A stretch of DNA of 37,875 nucleotides from Alphaproteobacteria bacterium (GCA_030431615.1 JAUIID010000025.1:1-37875), one strand, 5' to 3'; shown: positions 17,242 through 25,570, counted from the first letter of the stretch. Notes: a model not told the origin generated them from the sequence alone. Numbers and translations: made by a program.

Positions 17242-18336
17242 TCAGCGCACCCGCTCGCCACTGGCTGCGGCGAAGAGGAAGGCGGACTCGGGGCGAAAGC
17301 CCAGGCGCACCGCCCGGCCCGGCGGCGAGGCGCTGGCAGGGGCGGCGCTCGGCGCCTCGACCTCGACGACCTCGGCGACGCCGGGAACCCGAACCGCGAT
17401 CCTCGACTGTGAACCAAGATAGCTGACGAGCTCGACCACGCCCTCGAGCGCCACGACCCCTTCCGCCACTGGCCCATCGTCGAGAATCGTGAGGTGCTCG
17501 GGCCGGAGCGCCAGGTGAAGCTCGGTGCCGTCGGCAGCCGGGAGGTCCGGCAGGTCGAGCCGCGCACCCGCGACCTGCACGCCGCTCACACCACCCGACC
17601 GGTCGACCCGGCCGTCGAGCAGGTTGCTCGTCCCAATGAAGGTGGCGACGAAGAGATTAGCCGGATCCTCGTAGACCTCGCGCGGGCTGCCGAGCTGGCG
17701 AATTTCGCCCGCCTCCATCACCATGATGCGGTCCGAGACGACCAGCGCCTCCTCCTGGTCGTGGGTCACATAGAGCGTGGTGATGCCGAGCTGCTGCTGC
17801 ACCAGGCGAATGTCCCGTCGCAGCCCGACGCGGACCTTGGCATCGAGCGCCGATAGCGGCTCGTCCATGAGCAGCACCTGGGGCTCGATGACGAGAGCGC
17901 GCGCCAGCACCACGCGCTGCTTCTGGCCGCCCGAGAGCTGGTCGGGAAAGCGCCGCTCGTAGCCCTCGAGCCGGACCAGCTCGAGGGCTCGGCTCACCTT
18001 CGCCTCGATCTCGCGGTGACTGAACTTCCGCTGCTTCAGGCCGTAGGCGACGTTGTCGAAGACCGACATGTGCGGAAAGATGGCGTAGTTCTGGAAGACC
18101 ATCCCCATGTCGCGCCGGTGCGCCGGGATGTCGTTGGCGAGCCGGCCGTTGACCTGGAGATCGCCCGCGTTCTGCCGCTCGAAACCGGCGATGATGCGCA
18201 GGAGGGTTGTCTTGCCGCAGCCGGACGGGCCGAGGAGCGTGAAGAACTCCCCGGCCCCGACCTCCAGATCGAGCGCCTCGATGACGGTGACGGCACCGAA
18301 GCGCTTGACCAGCCCGGCAATGCCGATCGCCGCCAT
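17242..18336 (-). CDS. ABC transporter ATP-binding protein (FbpC/PotA-like)
   Basis: 364 residues from the ATG at 18336; the frame is open further upstream but that part overlaps the binding-protein gene and does not look like protein. Walker A is GPSGCGKTTLL, the signature is LSGGQKQRV, Walker B is VLLMDEPLSALD, and the switch His is in YVTHDQEEA. A C-terminal TOBE regulatory domain follows, with LALRPEHLTIL and LGFRPESAFLF. It powers the importer encoded with it. Whether it also energises the ATPase-less importer at 4449-7533 is open, but the two systems are of different subfamilies. Confidence 0.92.
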   Translation of the reverse strand: MAAIGIAGLVKRFGAVTVIEALDLEVGAGEFFTLLGPSGCGKTTLLRIIAGFERQNAGDLQVNGRLANDIPAHRRDMGMVFQNYAIFPHMSVFDNVAYGLKQRKFSHREIEAKVSRALELVRLEGYERRFPDQLSGGQKQRVVLARALVIEPQVLLMDEPLSALDAKVRVGLRRDIRLVQQQLGITTLYVTHDQEEALVVSDRIMVMEAGEIRQLGSPREVYEDPANLFVATFIGTSNLLDGRVDRSGGVSGVQVAGARLDLPDLPAADGTELHLALRPEHLTILDDGPVAEGVVALEGVVELVSYLGSQSRIAVRVPGVAEVVEVEAPSAAPASASPPGRAVRLGFRPESAFLFAAASGERVR

Positions 18337-18373
18337 CAGGGCGAGACCGGCAGCTGGTGCCGATCCGCGGGAA

Positions 18374-19363
18374 TCACTGGCGCAGGATGCCGAGATACTG
18401 CTTGATGATGTTCTCGCGTTCCGCGCCGGCCCAGCCCATGTCGTAGTTCTGGACCGCGATCTCATCGAGACCGGGCAGACCCTCGGGCTGCGCCACGTCG
18501 GTGCGGACAGAGCGACGCTGCATCTGCTCGACCAGGAACTCCTGGATCTCCTTCGACAGCACGAAGTCGATGAATTGCTTGCCGGCATCGGGGTTGGGGC
18601 TGCCCTTGACCAGGGCAACCGCGTCCGGCAGGGCCGATGTCGCCGGCTCCGGGTAGACGATGGCGACATTGGCGCCGCCCGCGACATAGCGCTGGGCGGC
18701 CTCCTCGAGCGTCAGGCCGACGGCGAACTCGCCATCCGCGACCCCGCGCGGCACCCTGCCCGAGCTGCCCGTGACGATGAAGTTCTTCATCATCTCGCCG
18801 AACAGCTCCCAGCCCTGCTCTTCGCCATAGACATCGAGAATCGTGGCGAGCTGCATGAACGCCGAGCCCGAGCTGTCGGCACCCGCATAGGCGACCTTCT
18901 GGTTCCACTTGGGATCAGCGAGATCGGCCCAGCTCGCCGGCATGTCGCCCTCGGCGACCATGTCGGTATTGACCACGAAGACCATCGGGATGCCGGTATA
19001 GGGCAACCAGTTGGTGCCGACCTTGTAGAGCGGATCGAGCTCGGCATCATGCGTGCTGGTATAGGCCTCGAGCAGGTCGCTGTTCGCTTCGAGCGCCTCG
19101 CCGCCGATCGACCAGATGACGTCGGCGAGGGGGCTCGCCGCCTCGGCCCGCGCCCGCTGCACGATGTCGCCCGAGCCGGCCTGGACCAGCGACACGGTGA
19201 TGCCGGTCGCCTCTTCGAACTTCGGCACGATCTCGTTGTAGATCTCGGGCGCATGCGCCGTGTAGACCGAAACGGTGCCGCCCTGCGCCGCAGCATCGCC
19301 CGGTGTCATCGCCGTCCCCGCCAGCAGCGCAACTGCCAAACCGAGTGCAAGGCCCCTCGTCAT
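18374..19363 (-). CDS. ABC transporter substrate-binding protein (ferric/phosphonate/sugar-phosphate type)
   Basis: 329 residues from the ATG at 19363, which has GGGGAGAGAG upstream; longer readings lack a signal sequence. The signal peptide is MTRGLALGLAVALLAGTAM...AAAQ. The mature protein starts GGTVSVYTAHAPEIYNEIV and contains ADVIWSIGG, PYTGIPMVFVVNTDMV and GADSSGSAFMQL, as in the FbpA/AfuA/PhnS group. The paired C-terminal tyrosines that bind iron in FbpA are not obvious, so a phosphorylated or organic ligand is as likely as Fe(III). It is the first gene of the four-gene operon that ends with the PP2C gene. Confidence 0.87.
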   Translation of the reverse strand: MTRGLALGLAVALLAGTAMTPGDAAAQGGTVSVYTAHAPEIYNEIVPKFEEATGITVSLVQAGSGDIVQRARAEAASPLADVIWSIGGEALEANSDLLEAYTSTHDAELDPLYKVGTNWLPYTGIPMVFVVNTDMVAEGDMPASWADLADPKWNQKVAYAGADSSGSAFMQLATILDVYGEEQGWELFGEMMKNFIVTGSSGRVPRGVADGEFAVGLTLEEAAQRYVAGGANVAIVYPEPATSALPDAVALVKGSPNPDAGKQFIDFVLSKEIQEFLVEQMQRRSVRTDVAQPEGLPGLDEIAVQNYDMGWAGAERENIIKQYLGILRQ

Positions 19364-19382
19364 CAACTCTCTCCCCATTTGG

Positions 19383-19436
19383 TGCCCTAGCCCGTACGCA
19401 CCGTTTGTGACCGTTCGGTTAAAAACGTCTAGGGCA
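19383..19436 (-). promoter_or_regulatory. Inverted repeats in the leader/promoter of the ABC-PP2C operon
   Basis: An 8-bp inverted repeat, TGCCCTAG (19383-19390) and CTAGGGCA (19429-19436), brackets a smaller palindrome, ACCG-TT-CGGT (19410-19419), next to an A-rich stretch. It lies 20 to 73 bases upstream of the binding-protein start. The inner ACCGNNCGGT form resembles TetR-family operators, but no such regulator gene is in view. Confidence 0.4.
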
Positions 19437-19466
19437 AGCGCTGTCGTGAAGAAAGTACCGAGGTTC

Positions 19467-20699
19467 CTAGTCGCCGCTGGCGACACCGACCGACGATGAT
19501 GTCCGGCGATCGGCCAGAGGAGGCTCGTGCGCCACCATGCGGCGATAGAGCCCCTCGAGACTGGCCACCACGCGCGACCACGTCAGCTCCGCCTCCACAT
19601 GCTCCCGGGCGGACCGGCCGAGCGCCGCTCCGCCATCCGGCCGGTCCAGCACCGCCAGCATGCCGCGCGCCAGCGCCGTCGGCGTGGGCTCGTCGACGAG
19701 CCAGGCGTCCTGATCCTGCGTCAGGCCTCTCGCCGAGTCCCGAAACGAGACGATCGGTCGCCCTGCGGCCATGTAGTTGAGCAGCTTCAACGGATAGCCC
19801 GGACACTCCGCGCGGGGATTGACGAGCAGCGAAGCATTAGCGAGCCGCCGGCCGAGCGCCTGTGGCGGCGGCGCCTGCTCGATGTCGATCCGGTCCTGGA
19901 TGCCCAACCGCTCGGCCAACGGCGCAAATCGCTCGAACGACGAATCGGTCAGAAGCACCAATCTGGCGCCGGGCTTTGCCTTCGCCACCTGGGTGAACCC
20001 CTCGAGCAGCGTGTCGATGCCCTGATAACCTGCGAGATTGCCGGCATAGACGATCCGTTCGCCCGACCCGTCCGGCAGGCTGTCCGGAACCGGCCCCGCG
20101 ACAAAGGCGTCCTCGATGCCGTTGCCCACCACGGTGACACGCTCGGCCGACATGCCGTCCCGGTAGAGTTCGTCGGCGATGTGCTGGCTGGTTGCCACGA
20201 TGTGGTCGGCAAGCCTGGGCAGGCGCGCGTCGAGGGCGCGGCCGACCGCCGTCGTCCAGCCGCGTGGCACGCCCAGACGGTAGTAGGGCAGCTCGCCAGC
20301 CAGAGTCGTGTGGGCATCATAGATGACCGGCACGCCGTGCAGTTGCCTCGCCGGCCACGCGGCAAGCAGCCCCTCATAGTGGTGGGCGTGCACGATCTCG
20401 ATGCGCTGTCGGGCAACCACCCGCGCCACCGTCGCCGCGAGCGCCGGGAGGAAGAAACCGAGCCGCAGGGGATCGGCCCCGGGCGCCGTGCGCCGGTAAA
20501 ATGGCAAGCCCAGGCTGCGATGCACCGAAAACGGCAACTTCTGGTCCAGATCGCCGATCGGATAGGCGATCACATGAACATCATGCCCGGCCTGGTGCAG
20601 CGCCTGTGCCATGCCGAGGATGCGCGCCGGCGTACCGCGTGGCCAGGGGAACGGGCATCCCGCGACCAGTGCAACGCGCAGGGGAGACGAACGCGCCAT
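19467..20699 (-). CDS. Glycosyltransferase family 4 (GT-B fold)
   Basis: 410 residues. The N-terminal glycine-rich acceptor domain has VALVAGCPFPWPRGTPARILGMAQALHQAGHDV, followed by VHAHHYEGLLAAW. The C-terminal nucleotide-sugar domain has VTVVGNGIEDAF, RIVYAGNLAGYQGID, and LLVNPRAECPGYPLKLLNYMAAGRPIVSF. In most GT4 enzymes the last motif carries a second Glu where Asn is found here (LLNYMAAG), so the E-x7-E pair is altered. It probably transfers a sugar to a lipid or polysaccharide at the inner membrane face. It stands alone, about 100 bases upstream of the importer operon on the same strand. Its ribosome binding site is weak. The specific product is unknown. Confidence 0.85.
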   Translation of the reverse strand: MARSSPLRVALVAGCPFPWPRGTPARILGMAQALHQAGHDVHVIAYPIGDLDQKLPFSVHRSLGLPFYRRTAPGADPLRLGFFLPALAATVARVVARQRIEIVHAHHYEGLLAAWPARQLHGVPVIYDAHTTLAGELPYYRLGVPRGWTTAVGRALDARLPRLADHIVATSQHIADELYRDGMSAERVTVVGNGIEDAFVAGPVPDSLPDGSGERIVYAGNLAGYQGIDTLLEGFTQVAKAKPGARLVLLTDSSFERFAPLAERLGIQDRIDIEQAPPPQALGRRLANASLLVNPRAECPGYPLKLLNYMAAGRPIVSFRDSARGLTQDQDAWLVDEPTPTALARGMLAVLDRPDGGAALGRSAREHVEAELTWSRVVASLEGLYRRMVAHEPPLADRRTSSSVGVASGD

Positions 20700-21485
20700 C
20701 AGCGAACGTCACGCAGGGTGGGCGCCGGAGCCCGGCGTCGCTGCGTGCCCGCGACTGCCAGTCCCTGGCCCGGAGCATCGGCGAACGACGGACCCGTCAC
20801 GATCAAAGGCCGGTCAGCGGCCGCCGAGCCGAGGCGCCCCGCCGATTTTTCGATTGATACATAAGAGGAAGCTCTGTTGCGCGGATCTGACCGCATTGAC
20901 TGGACCCCGTACCAGCTCACTCTGGCTCGGGCAAGCCAAGCTGCCTTCCCCTCATTCAATATCAATCGACGGCGTCCGTCCACGCCGAACCCTCAAAGAC
21001 CACGCATCCGCATGGCAGGCGATCACGTATTGAACCAGAACAATCCCCGACGGTCTGATCATGCTGAACCTCCCGACTACTGGCACAATGGCCATACGAT
21101 GGAAAGCCGGATCGCGACGGAACCGGGATTGCACCTGCCGGCCAGCAAACCTCGTTTTCGCTGCTGCCCGGCGGACCTCGACGAACGCAGATCCGGTGAC
21201 TGACACGTCTGTCCCCGATCTGCCCCGAAAACTTGCCGGACGGTGGCGCGGCCGATTGAACTCGGTCAGAGAAGAGCTAGCTTTGGGCTCCTGAACCAAT
21301 CGTCAACGAGCTTTTGTCGCGCCACCATCATGAGGGTCCGCCGCCGGATCGCCATGTGGGCCGCAGCAACCGAAAGTCGAGGCCGGTGCAGACGTGACGA
21401 TGACCTTCCCTGTCGAATGCGACGGCGTCTGCGCCTCCGCGCCCGGGAACTCCCGGGCGGTCGGGTCCGCAGCTTGAGAGGTTCC
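20700..21485. other. Intergenic region without a convincing gene
   Basis: About 0.79 kb between the divergent glycosyltransferase and bchJ genes. It is less GC-rich around 20860-21130 than its surroundings. Open frames here are short, lack ribosome binding sites and do not show protein-like composition. The region may hold two promoters and decayed sequence. A perfect stem (21440-21459) lies close to bchJ. Confidence 0.5.
21440..21459 (+). promoter_or_regulatory. GC hairpin in the bchJ leader
   Basis: An 8-bp stem, CGCCCGGG (21440-21447) and CCCGGGCG (21452-21459), closes a 4-base AACT loop, 26 bases before the bchJ ATG. It has no T-tract. It could affect leader stability or translation, or be an incidental GC palindrome. 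Confidence 0.35.
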
Positions 21486-22136
21486 ATGCCCGCTCCGGAC
21501 CTGGCCACGGCCCCCTCAACGCCGACCAGGGCGGCCAGCCGTTCGACCGGTCGCATGTGCGCGGGAGCCGTTTCCCAGGTGGCGGCGGTGCTGGGCGAGC
21601 GTGTCGGCGAGGCGCCCCTGCGACGCCTCTTCGCGACAGCCGGCCTCAGCCGCTACCTCGCCGACGGTTCCGCAGCGCTTGTCGACGAACGCGAGGTCGC
21701 GGCCCTGCACCGAACCCTGCGCCACCAGCTCGGACCGGCCTGTGCCAGGGCCGTGACCCGGGCGGCCGGACGTCGTACGGCCGACAACCTGCTGGCGCAG
21801 CATGTGCCGGCACCGCTTCGCCGGCTCTCCCGGCATATGCCCTGCCCGCTCGTTGCGCGGTTGCTGCTGCTGACCCTCCAGCACGATCCCTGGCGGCTGG
21901 CCGGCAGCGGCGCCTTCGTCGCCGTCTACGGCCGGCCAATGCGTCTCGGCCTCACCAACAATCCGCTCTGCCTGAGGCAGCACGACGATGCGCCGATCTG
22001 CGATTTCCTGGCCGGCACCTTCGAGCAGCTCTGCCGCAGCCTGATCAGCCCGCGAAGCACGGTCAGGGAGATCGCGTGCGAGGCCGGCGGGGCGCCGGCC
22101 TGCATCTTCGAGATGGAAGTCCAGAAGTCCGCGTGA
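21486..22136 (+). CDS. bchJ: BchJ-like bacteriochlorophyll 4-vinyl reductase family protein (V4R domain)
   Basis: 216 residues from the ATG at 21486, with GAGAGG nearby; the frame is open upstream but that part is Arg-rich and unlike protein. The sequence matches the BchJ pattern through its length: ALHRTLRHQLG, RAAGRRTADNLLAQHVPAP, MPCPLVARLLLL, HDPWRLAGSGAF, NNPLC, and the C-terminal V4R-type CEAGGAPACIFEM with spaced cysteines. BchJ is linked to 8-vinyl chlorophyllide reduction or porphyrin handling in bacteriochlorophyll synthesis; the actual reductase in many bacteria is BciA/BciB, so BchJ may be an accessory protein. No other bch, crt, puf or puh gene is in the window. Its stop is 3 bases from the convergent permease gene. 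Confidence 0.82.
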   Translation: MPAPDLATAPSTPTRAASRSTGRMCAGAVSQVAAVLGERVGEAPLRRLFATAGLSRYLADGSAALVDEREVAALHRTLRHQLGPACARAVTRAAGRRTADNLLAQHVPAPLRRLSRHMPCPLVARLLLLTLQHDPWRLAGSGAFVAVYGRPMRLGLTNNPLCLRQHDDAPICDFLAGTFEQLCRSLISPRSTVREIACEAGGAPACIFEMEVQKSA

Positions 22137-22139
22137 GGA

Positions 22140-23516
22140 CTACTCGGCCGGTGTCGCTACGGCTTTCAGAGCAGGGTCCGGCACCGCATCCGGCAAAACC
22201 AGGGTCATCAGGATCGCACTGAGACCGGCCGCGGTGATCGGCGCGCCCAGCACCTTCTGCACGATATCGGGCAGTCCCTCGAGCGCGTTCGGCACCAGGG
22301 CCGTGCCGAGCCCGAGACCAAGAGAGACCGCGAGGACATAGATCGTCTTCCGGTCGATCGGTTGCGTCGCGATGATGCGTATGCCGGCAACCGCGATCGA
22401 GCCGAAGAGGACGAGCGTGGCGCCGCCCAGGACCGGCTTCGGGATGGTCGCCAGCACCGCGCCGAAGATCGGAAAGAGCCCGAGCACGACGAGCACGCCG
22501 GCGATGTAGAAGACGATATGACGGCTGGCCACGCCGGTCATCTGGATCACGCCGTTGTTCTGGCTGAAGGTCGTGTTGGGAAAGGTGTTGAGCATGGCGG
22601 CGAGGCCGGAGTTCACGCCATCGGCCAGGATTCCGCCCTTGATCCGACGGAGATAGACCGGCCCTTCGACCGGCTCGCCCGAGATCACGGAATTGGCGGT
22701 AAGGTCGCCAGTCGTCTCGATCGCGGTGATGAGATAGATGAACGCGATCGGCGCAAAGAGGCCGAGATCAAAGTCAATGCCGAACCGGAACGGAACGGGC
22801 ACGGCGAGCAGGGGCTGACCACCGATCCGGCTGAAGTCGACCATGCCGAGAACGGCCGCAATGCCGAAGCCGACGGCCAATCCGATCACTAGCGCGCTGA
22901 TCCGCACCTGCAGGTTGGCAACGAAGCTGCACCACAGCACGACGCAGATCACGATCATGCCGATCGCGAGATTGACCGGGCTGCCGAATTTCTCGGCTCC
23001 GACGCCGCCGGCGAGGTCGGTAAAGCCGACCTTGACGAGGCTGAGACCGATCACCGTGATGACGACGCCGGTCACTGTCGGCGTGATCACCCGCTTCAGC
23101 TGCTCGATGAACTGGCTCAGGATGATCTCGATCACGCAGCCGACGAGGCAGAGCCCGAAGATCATTGCCAGCATCTCTTCCGACGTGGCACCCCGCGCCT
23201 TCATGGCCAGCCCGGCGGCCAGGATGGCGCCGAGAAAGGCAAAGCTCGTTCCCTGGAGGCTGAGCAGTCCCGAGCCGACAGGGCCGATGCGCCGGCATTG
23301 AATGAAGGTGGCGACGCCGGAGACGATCAGCGCCATGCTGATCAGATAGGGAATGTGCTCGCCGAGGCCGAGCACACCGCCAATGATCAATGTCGGTGTA
23401 ACGATGCCGACGATGCTCGCCAGCACATGCTGCCAGGCGGCAAGCATGCTGATCCCGAAACTCGGCCTGTCTTCCAGCCTGAAGACGACTCCTGCCGGGG
23501 AACGCGATGAGTCCAC
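22140..23516 (-). CDS. Nucleobase:cation symporter-2 (uracil-xanthine permease family)
   Basis: 458 residues from a GTG at 23516 with AAGGAG at ideal spacing. It has 12-14 hydrophobic segments. NCS2 family marks are seen: an early GTSFAFLGAILA-like motif (LQGTSFAFL), the acidic TM8 region FIYLITAIETTGDLTANS, and the TM10 region LNTFPNTTFSQNNGVIQMTGVASR. It should import xanthine, urate or uracil with H+ or Na+ across the inner membrane. It interrupts bchJ and idi in reverse orientation. A hydantoinase/dihydropyrimidinase about 2 kb further on could use imported pyrimidine or purine derivatives. The exact base is uncertain; the Q-N-N motif suits purines. Confidence 0.9.
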   Translation of the reverse strand: MDSSRSPAGVVFRLEDRPSFGISMLAAWQHVLASIVGIVTPTLIIGGVLGLGEHIPYLISMALIVSGVATFIQCRRIGPVGSGLLSLQGTSFAFLGAILAAGLAMKARGATSEEMLAMIFGLCLVGCVIEIILSQFIEQLKRVITPTVTGVVITVIGLSLVKVGFTDLAGGVGAEKFGSPVNLAIGMIVICVVLWCSFVANLQVRISALVIGLAVGFGIAAVLGMVDFSRIGGQPLLAVPVPFRFGIDFDLGLFAPIAFIYLITAIETTGDLTANSVISGEPVEGPVYLRRIKGGILADGVNSGLAAMLNTFPNTTFSQNNGVIQMTGVASRHIVFYIAGVLVVLGLFPIFGAVLATIPKPVLGGATLVLFGSIAVAGIRIIATQPIDRKTIYVLAVSLGLGLGTALVPNALEGLPDIVQKVLGAPITAAGLSAILMTLVLPDAVPDPALKAVATPAE

Positions 23517-23720
23517 GCGCGTCTCCTTGGTGAAGTTGAGTCTGCTTGGCCGAGCTTTGAACCGAGGCTGACACAGCGACCATTATGTTGCAATGCACAA
23601 AGCGCATGGCTGGTGACAGGCAGCAGCAGGGCGAGTGCTGATCGCCCTCGTTCCCCCCTGCTTGACTTTGCGCCATGGCGGGTGTCGATTTGGTGGTCCG
23701 ATGGAGGAGACACAGGAAAG

Positions 23721-24278
23721 TTGCCCGACGCACCGGCAGTTCGGTCGACGCCCCGGAGCCGCGCCGAGCGGGTGATGCTGGTCGATGCGGAAGACAGGGT
23801 CATCGGCACCGCGGAGAAGCACGCGGCACACCGCTCGGGCACGCTGCACCGCGCCTTTTCCGTGCTGATCCAGGACCATGCCGGCAACTGGCTGCTGCAG
23901 CGGCGCAGTCCCGGCAAGTATCATTCGGGCGGGCTCTGGACCAATGCCGCCTGTGGCCATCCGCGCCCGGGGGAGGCGACCGAGGCCGCTGCAGGTCGCC
24001 GGCTCGAGGAGGAGCTCGGCTTCGTCTGCCCGCTCGCCTACCTCACCAAGGTCTACTACCGCTCGCCGCTCGATCACGGCATGACCGAGCACGAGCTGGT
24101 GAGCATCTATACTGGCCGCCATGCCGGGCCGGTGTCGCCGGATCCCGCGGAGGCCGACGCGGTGCGCTGGGCCGAGCCGCGGGAGCTGCGCCGCGACATG
24201 GATGCGCATCCCGACCGCTACACGGTCTGGTTCCGCAAGTACGTGACCGAGCTCTGGGCGGCGCTGCACGCCGCCTGA
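23721..24278 (+). CDS. idi: Isopentenyl-diphosphate delta-isomerase, type I
   Basis: 185 residues from a TTG at 23721 with GGAGGAG about 11 bases before; an ATG at 23775 (167 residues) is the alternative. This is close to the ~176 residues of the Rhodobacter enzyme. Nudix-like type I IDI signatures are present: KHAAHRSGTLHRAFSV, the catalytic C78 in GLWTNAACGHPRPGE, and LEEELGF with the metal-binding glutamates. The catalytic Glu lies in the STGMTEHE-like part (DHGMTEHELVSIYTG). It interconverts IPP and DMAPP for carotenoid, quinone and phytyl synthesis. In Rhodobacter the idi gene ends the bchEJG-P operon, so its place 1.6 kb from bchJ is notable. Confidence 0.9.
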   Translation: MPDAPAVRSTPRSRAERVMLVDAEDRVIGTAEKHAAHRSGTLHRAFSVLIQDHAGNWLLQRRSPGKYHSGGLWTNAACGHPRPGEATEAAAGRRLEEELGFVCPLAYLTKVYYRSPLDHGMTEHELVSIYTGRHAGPVSPDPAEADAVRWAEPRELRRDMDAHPDRYTVWFRKYVTELWAALHAA

Positions 24279-24290
24279 GCCGGCTGGTGG

Positions 24291-24680
24291 CTATTCGGGA
24301 TTCGCGATATAGGCGATCACGTCCTGGATCTGCTCGGGCTTGCGCAGGCCCGCGAAGACCATCTTGTTGCCCGGGATATAGTCCTTCGGGTTGGCGAGAT
24401 ATTCGGCGATCGTCGTCTCGTCCCAGACGATGCCGCTGTTCGCCATGGCATCCGAGTACTTGAAATCCGCGACCGTACCTGCCGGCCGGCCGATGATGCC
24501 GACGAGATGCGGACCCACCCGGTTCTGCTCGGCGTCGACCACATGGCAGGCCTGGCACTGCCGGAACACCTTCTTGCCGGCCTCGGGATCGCCGGCTGCG
24601 TCCTGGGCCATCACCGGCGCGGAGAGCGCCAGAACCACCCCGGCCAGCAGCAGGGCCATATTGTTCTTCGTGCTTGTCAA
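24291..24680 (-). CDS. Class I c-type cytochrome (c2/c550-like)
   Basis: 129 residues from a TTG at 24680, chosen for the strong GGGAGG eight bases upstream and for yielding a signal peptide (ALLLAGVVLALSAPVMAQ). The heme site is C42-QA-C45-H46 and the distal ligand is M107 in YIPGNKMVFAGL. GPHLVGIIGRPAG is typical of mitochondrial-type c2. It is a periplasmic electron carrier that could serve the bc1 complex, oxidases or a photosynthetic reaction centre. It converges with idi with 12 bases between stops. Confidence 0.9.
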   Translation of the reverse strand: MTSTKNNMALLLAGVVLALSAPVMAQDAAGDPEAGKKVFRQCQACHVVDAEQNRVGPHLVGIIGRPAGTVADFKYSDAMANSGIVWDETTIAEYLANPKDYIPGNKMVFAGLRKPEQIQDVIAYIANPE

Positions 24681-24875
24681 CGAACCATCCTCCCTGAGAC
24701 AGCGGCGCCTCAAACGCCAGACAGCTACCGATATACACCCGGTACCTGTGGTAACAAAACGGGCATGCGCGGGACCAAACGTCGCCGGGACGGGGCCGTT
24801 GCGGCGGGCCGCGCGAGAGTCGCCGGTGGCAGAGGTCCGGGCTAGCATGCCGCCAAAGCCCAGCCGGAGCCTTCA

Positions 24876-24935
24876 ATGCCCTATCGAGAGCCACACTTCA
24901 TCCGCATCGCCGACACCGGGTCGGGGCCGGGCTGA
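24876..24935 (+). CDS. Possible 19-residue leader peptide before the flavin-reductase-like gene
   Basis: A short frame, ATG at 24876 to a TGA at 24933-24935, has GGAG in its leader and ends so that TGATG joins its stop to the next gene's start. It could couple translation to the downstream gene. It is too short to judge by composition and may be chance. Confidence 0.2.
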   Translation: MPYREPHFIRIADTGSGPG

Positions 24936-25570
24936 TGGATCTCCGCATCGCCAATCTCGCCCCGCGCGACCGCTACAAGCTGCTCACCTCGCTCGTCGTG
25001 CCGCGGCCGATCGCCTTCGTCACCTCGCAGGATGCGGATGGCCTCGTCAATGCGGCCCCCTTCTCGTTCTTCAACGTCTTCAGCGACGAGCCGCCACTCG
25101 TGGTCATCGGCATCGGCCGGCGTGCCGGGGGTGCGCTGAAGGACACTGCCCGGAATATCGAGGCCAGGGGCGAGTTCGTGGTCAACCTGGTCGACGAAAA
25201 GCTGGCCCCCGCCATGAACGTCGCCGCGGTCGATTTCCCGCCGGAGAAGAGCGAGCCCGGTCCGGCGGGCCTCAGCCTCGCCGCTTCGACCCTGGTCAGC
25301 CCGCCGCGCATTGCCGAGGCCCCGGCAGCGCTCGAGTGTCGAAACTACACGACGCTGGTGATCGGCGTCGACCACCGCCTCGTCGTCGGCGAGGTCCTCG
25401 CCATCCACGTCCGGGATGGCCTCGTCGATCCGGACACCCTGCGCATCGACTTCGACGCCTACCGTCCGGTCGGCCGGCTCTTCGCCAATCTCTACTGCCG
25501 GACGCGCGACACCTTCGAGCTGGTGCGCGAGAACTACGCCCAGTGGCGCAGCCGGACCGGCGGAGAGTAG
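24935..25570 (+). CDS. Flavin reductase-like, FMN-binding split-barrel protein
   Basis: 211 residues. The flavin-reductase-like fold is marked by LTSLVVPRPIAFVTSQDADGLVNAAPFSFFNVFSDEPPLVVIGIG, then KDTARNIEARGEFVVNLVDE and DHRLVVGEVLAIHV near the end. Family members bind FMN and reduce flavin with NAD(P)H, or act as flavoproteins of unknown role. No signal is seen. Its ATG overlaps the stop of a tiny upstream frame. It reads in the same direction as the hydantoinase gene with about 80 bases between, so both may be in one transcript, perhaps for degrading N-heterocycles. The substrate is unknown. Confidence 0.87.
   Translation: MDLRIANLAPRDRYKLLTSLVVPRPIAFVTSQDADGLVNAAPFSFFNVFSDEPPLVVIGIGRRAGGALKDTARNIEARGEFVVNLVDEKLAPAMNVAAVDFPPEKSEPGPAGLSLAASTLVSPPRIAEAPAALECRNYTTLVIGVDHRLVVGEVLAIHVRDGLVDPDTLRIDFDAYRPVGRLFANLYCRTRDTFELVRENYAQWRSRTGGE

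Noticed and set aside
15013-17412. 799-codon plus-strand open frame
   Set aside because: It lies antisense to the fused permease and PP2C genes and has His/Arg/Asp/Gly-rich composition typical of shadow frames in GC-rich DNA.
18374-19363. Firm call as ferric iron-binding protein
   Set aside because: The paired C-terminal tyrosines expected in FbpA are not evident, so only the broader binding-protein class is stated.
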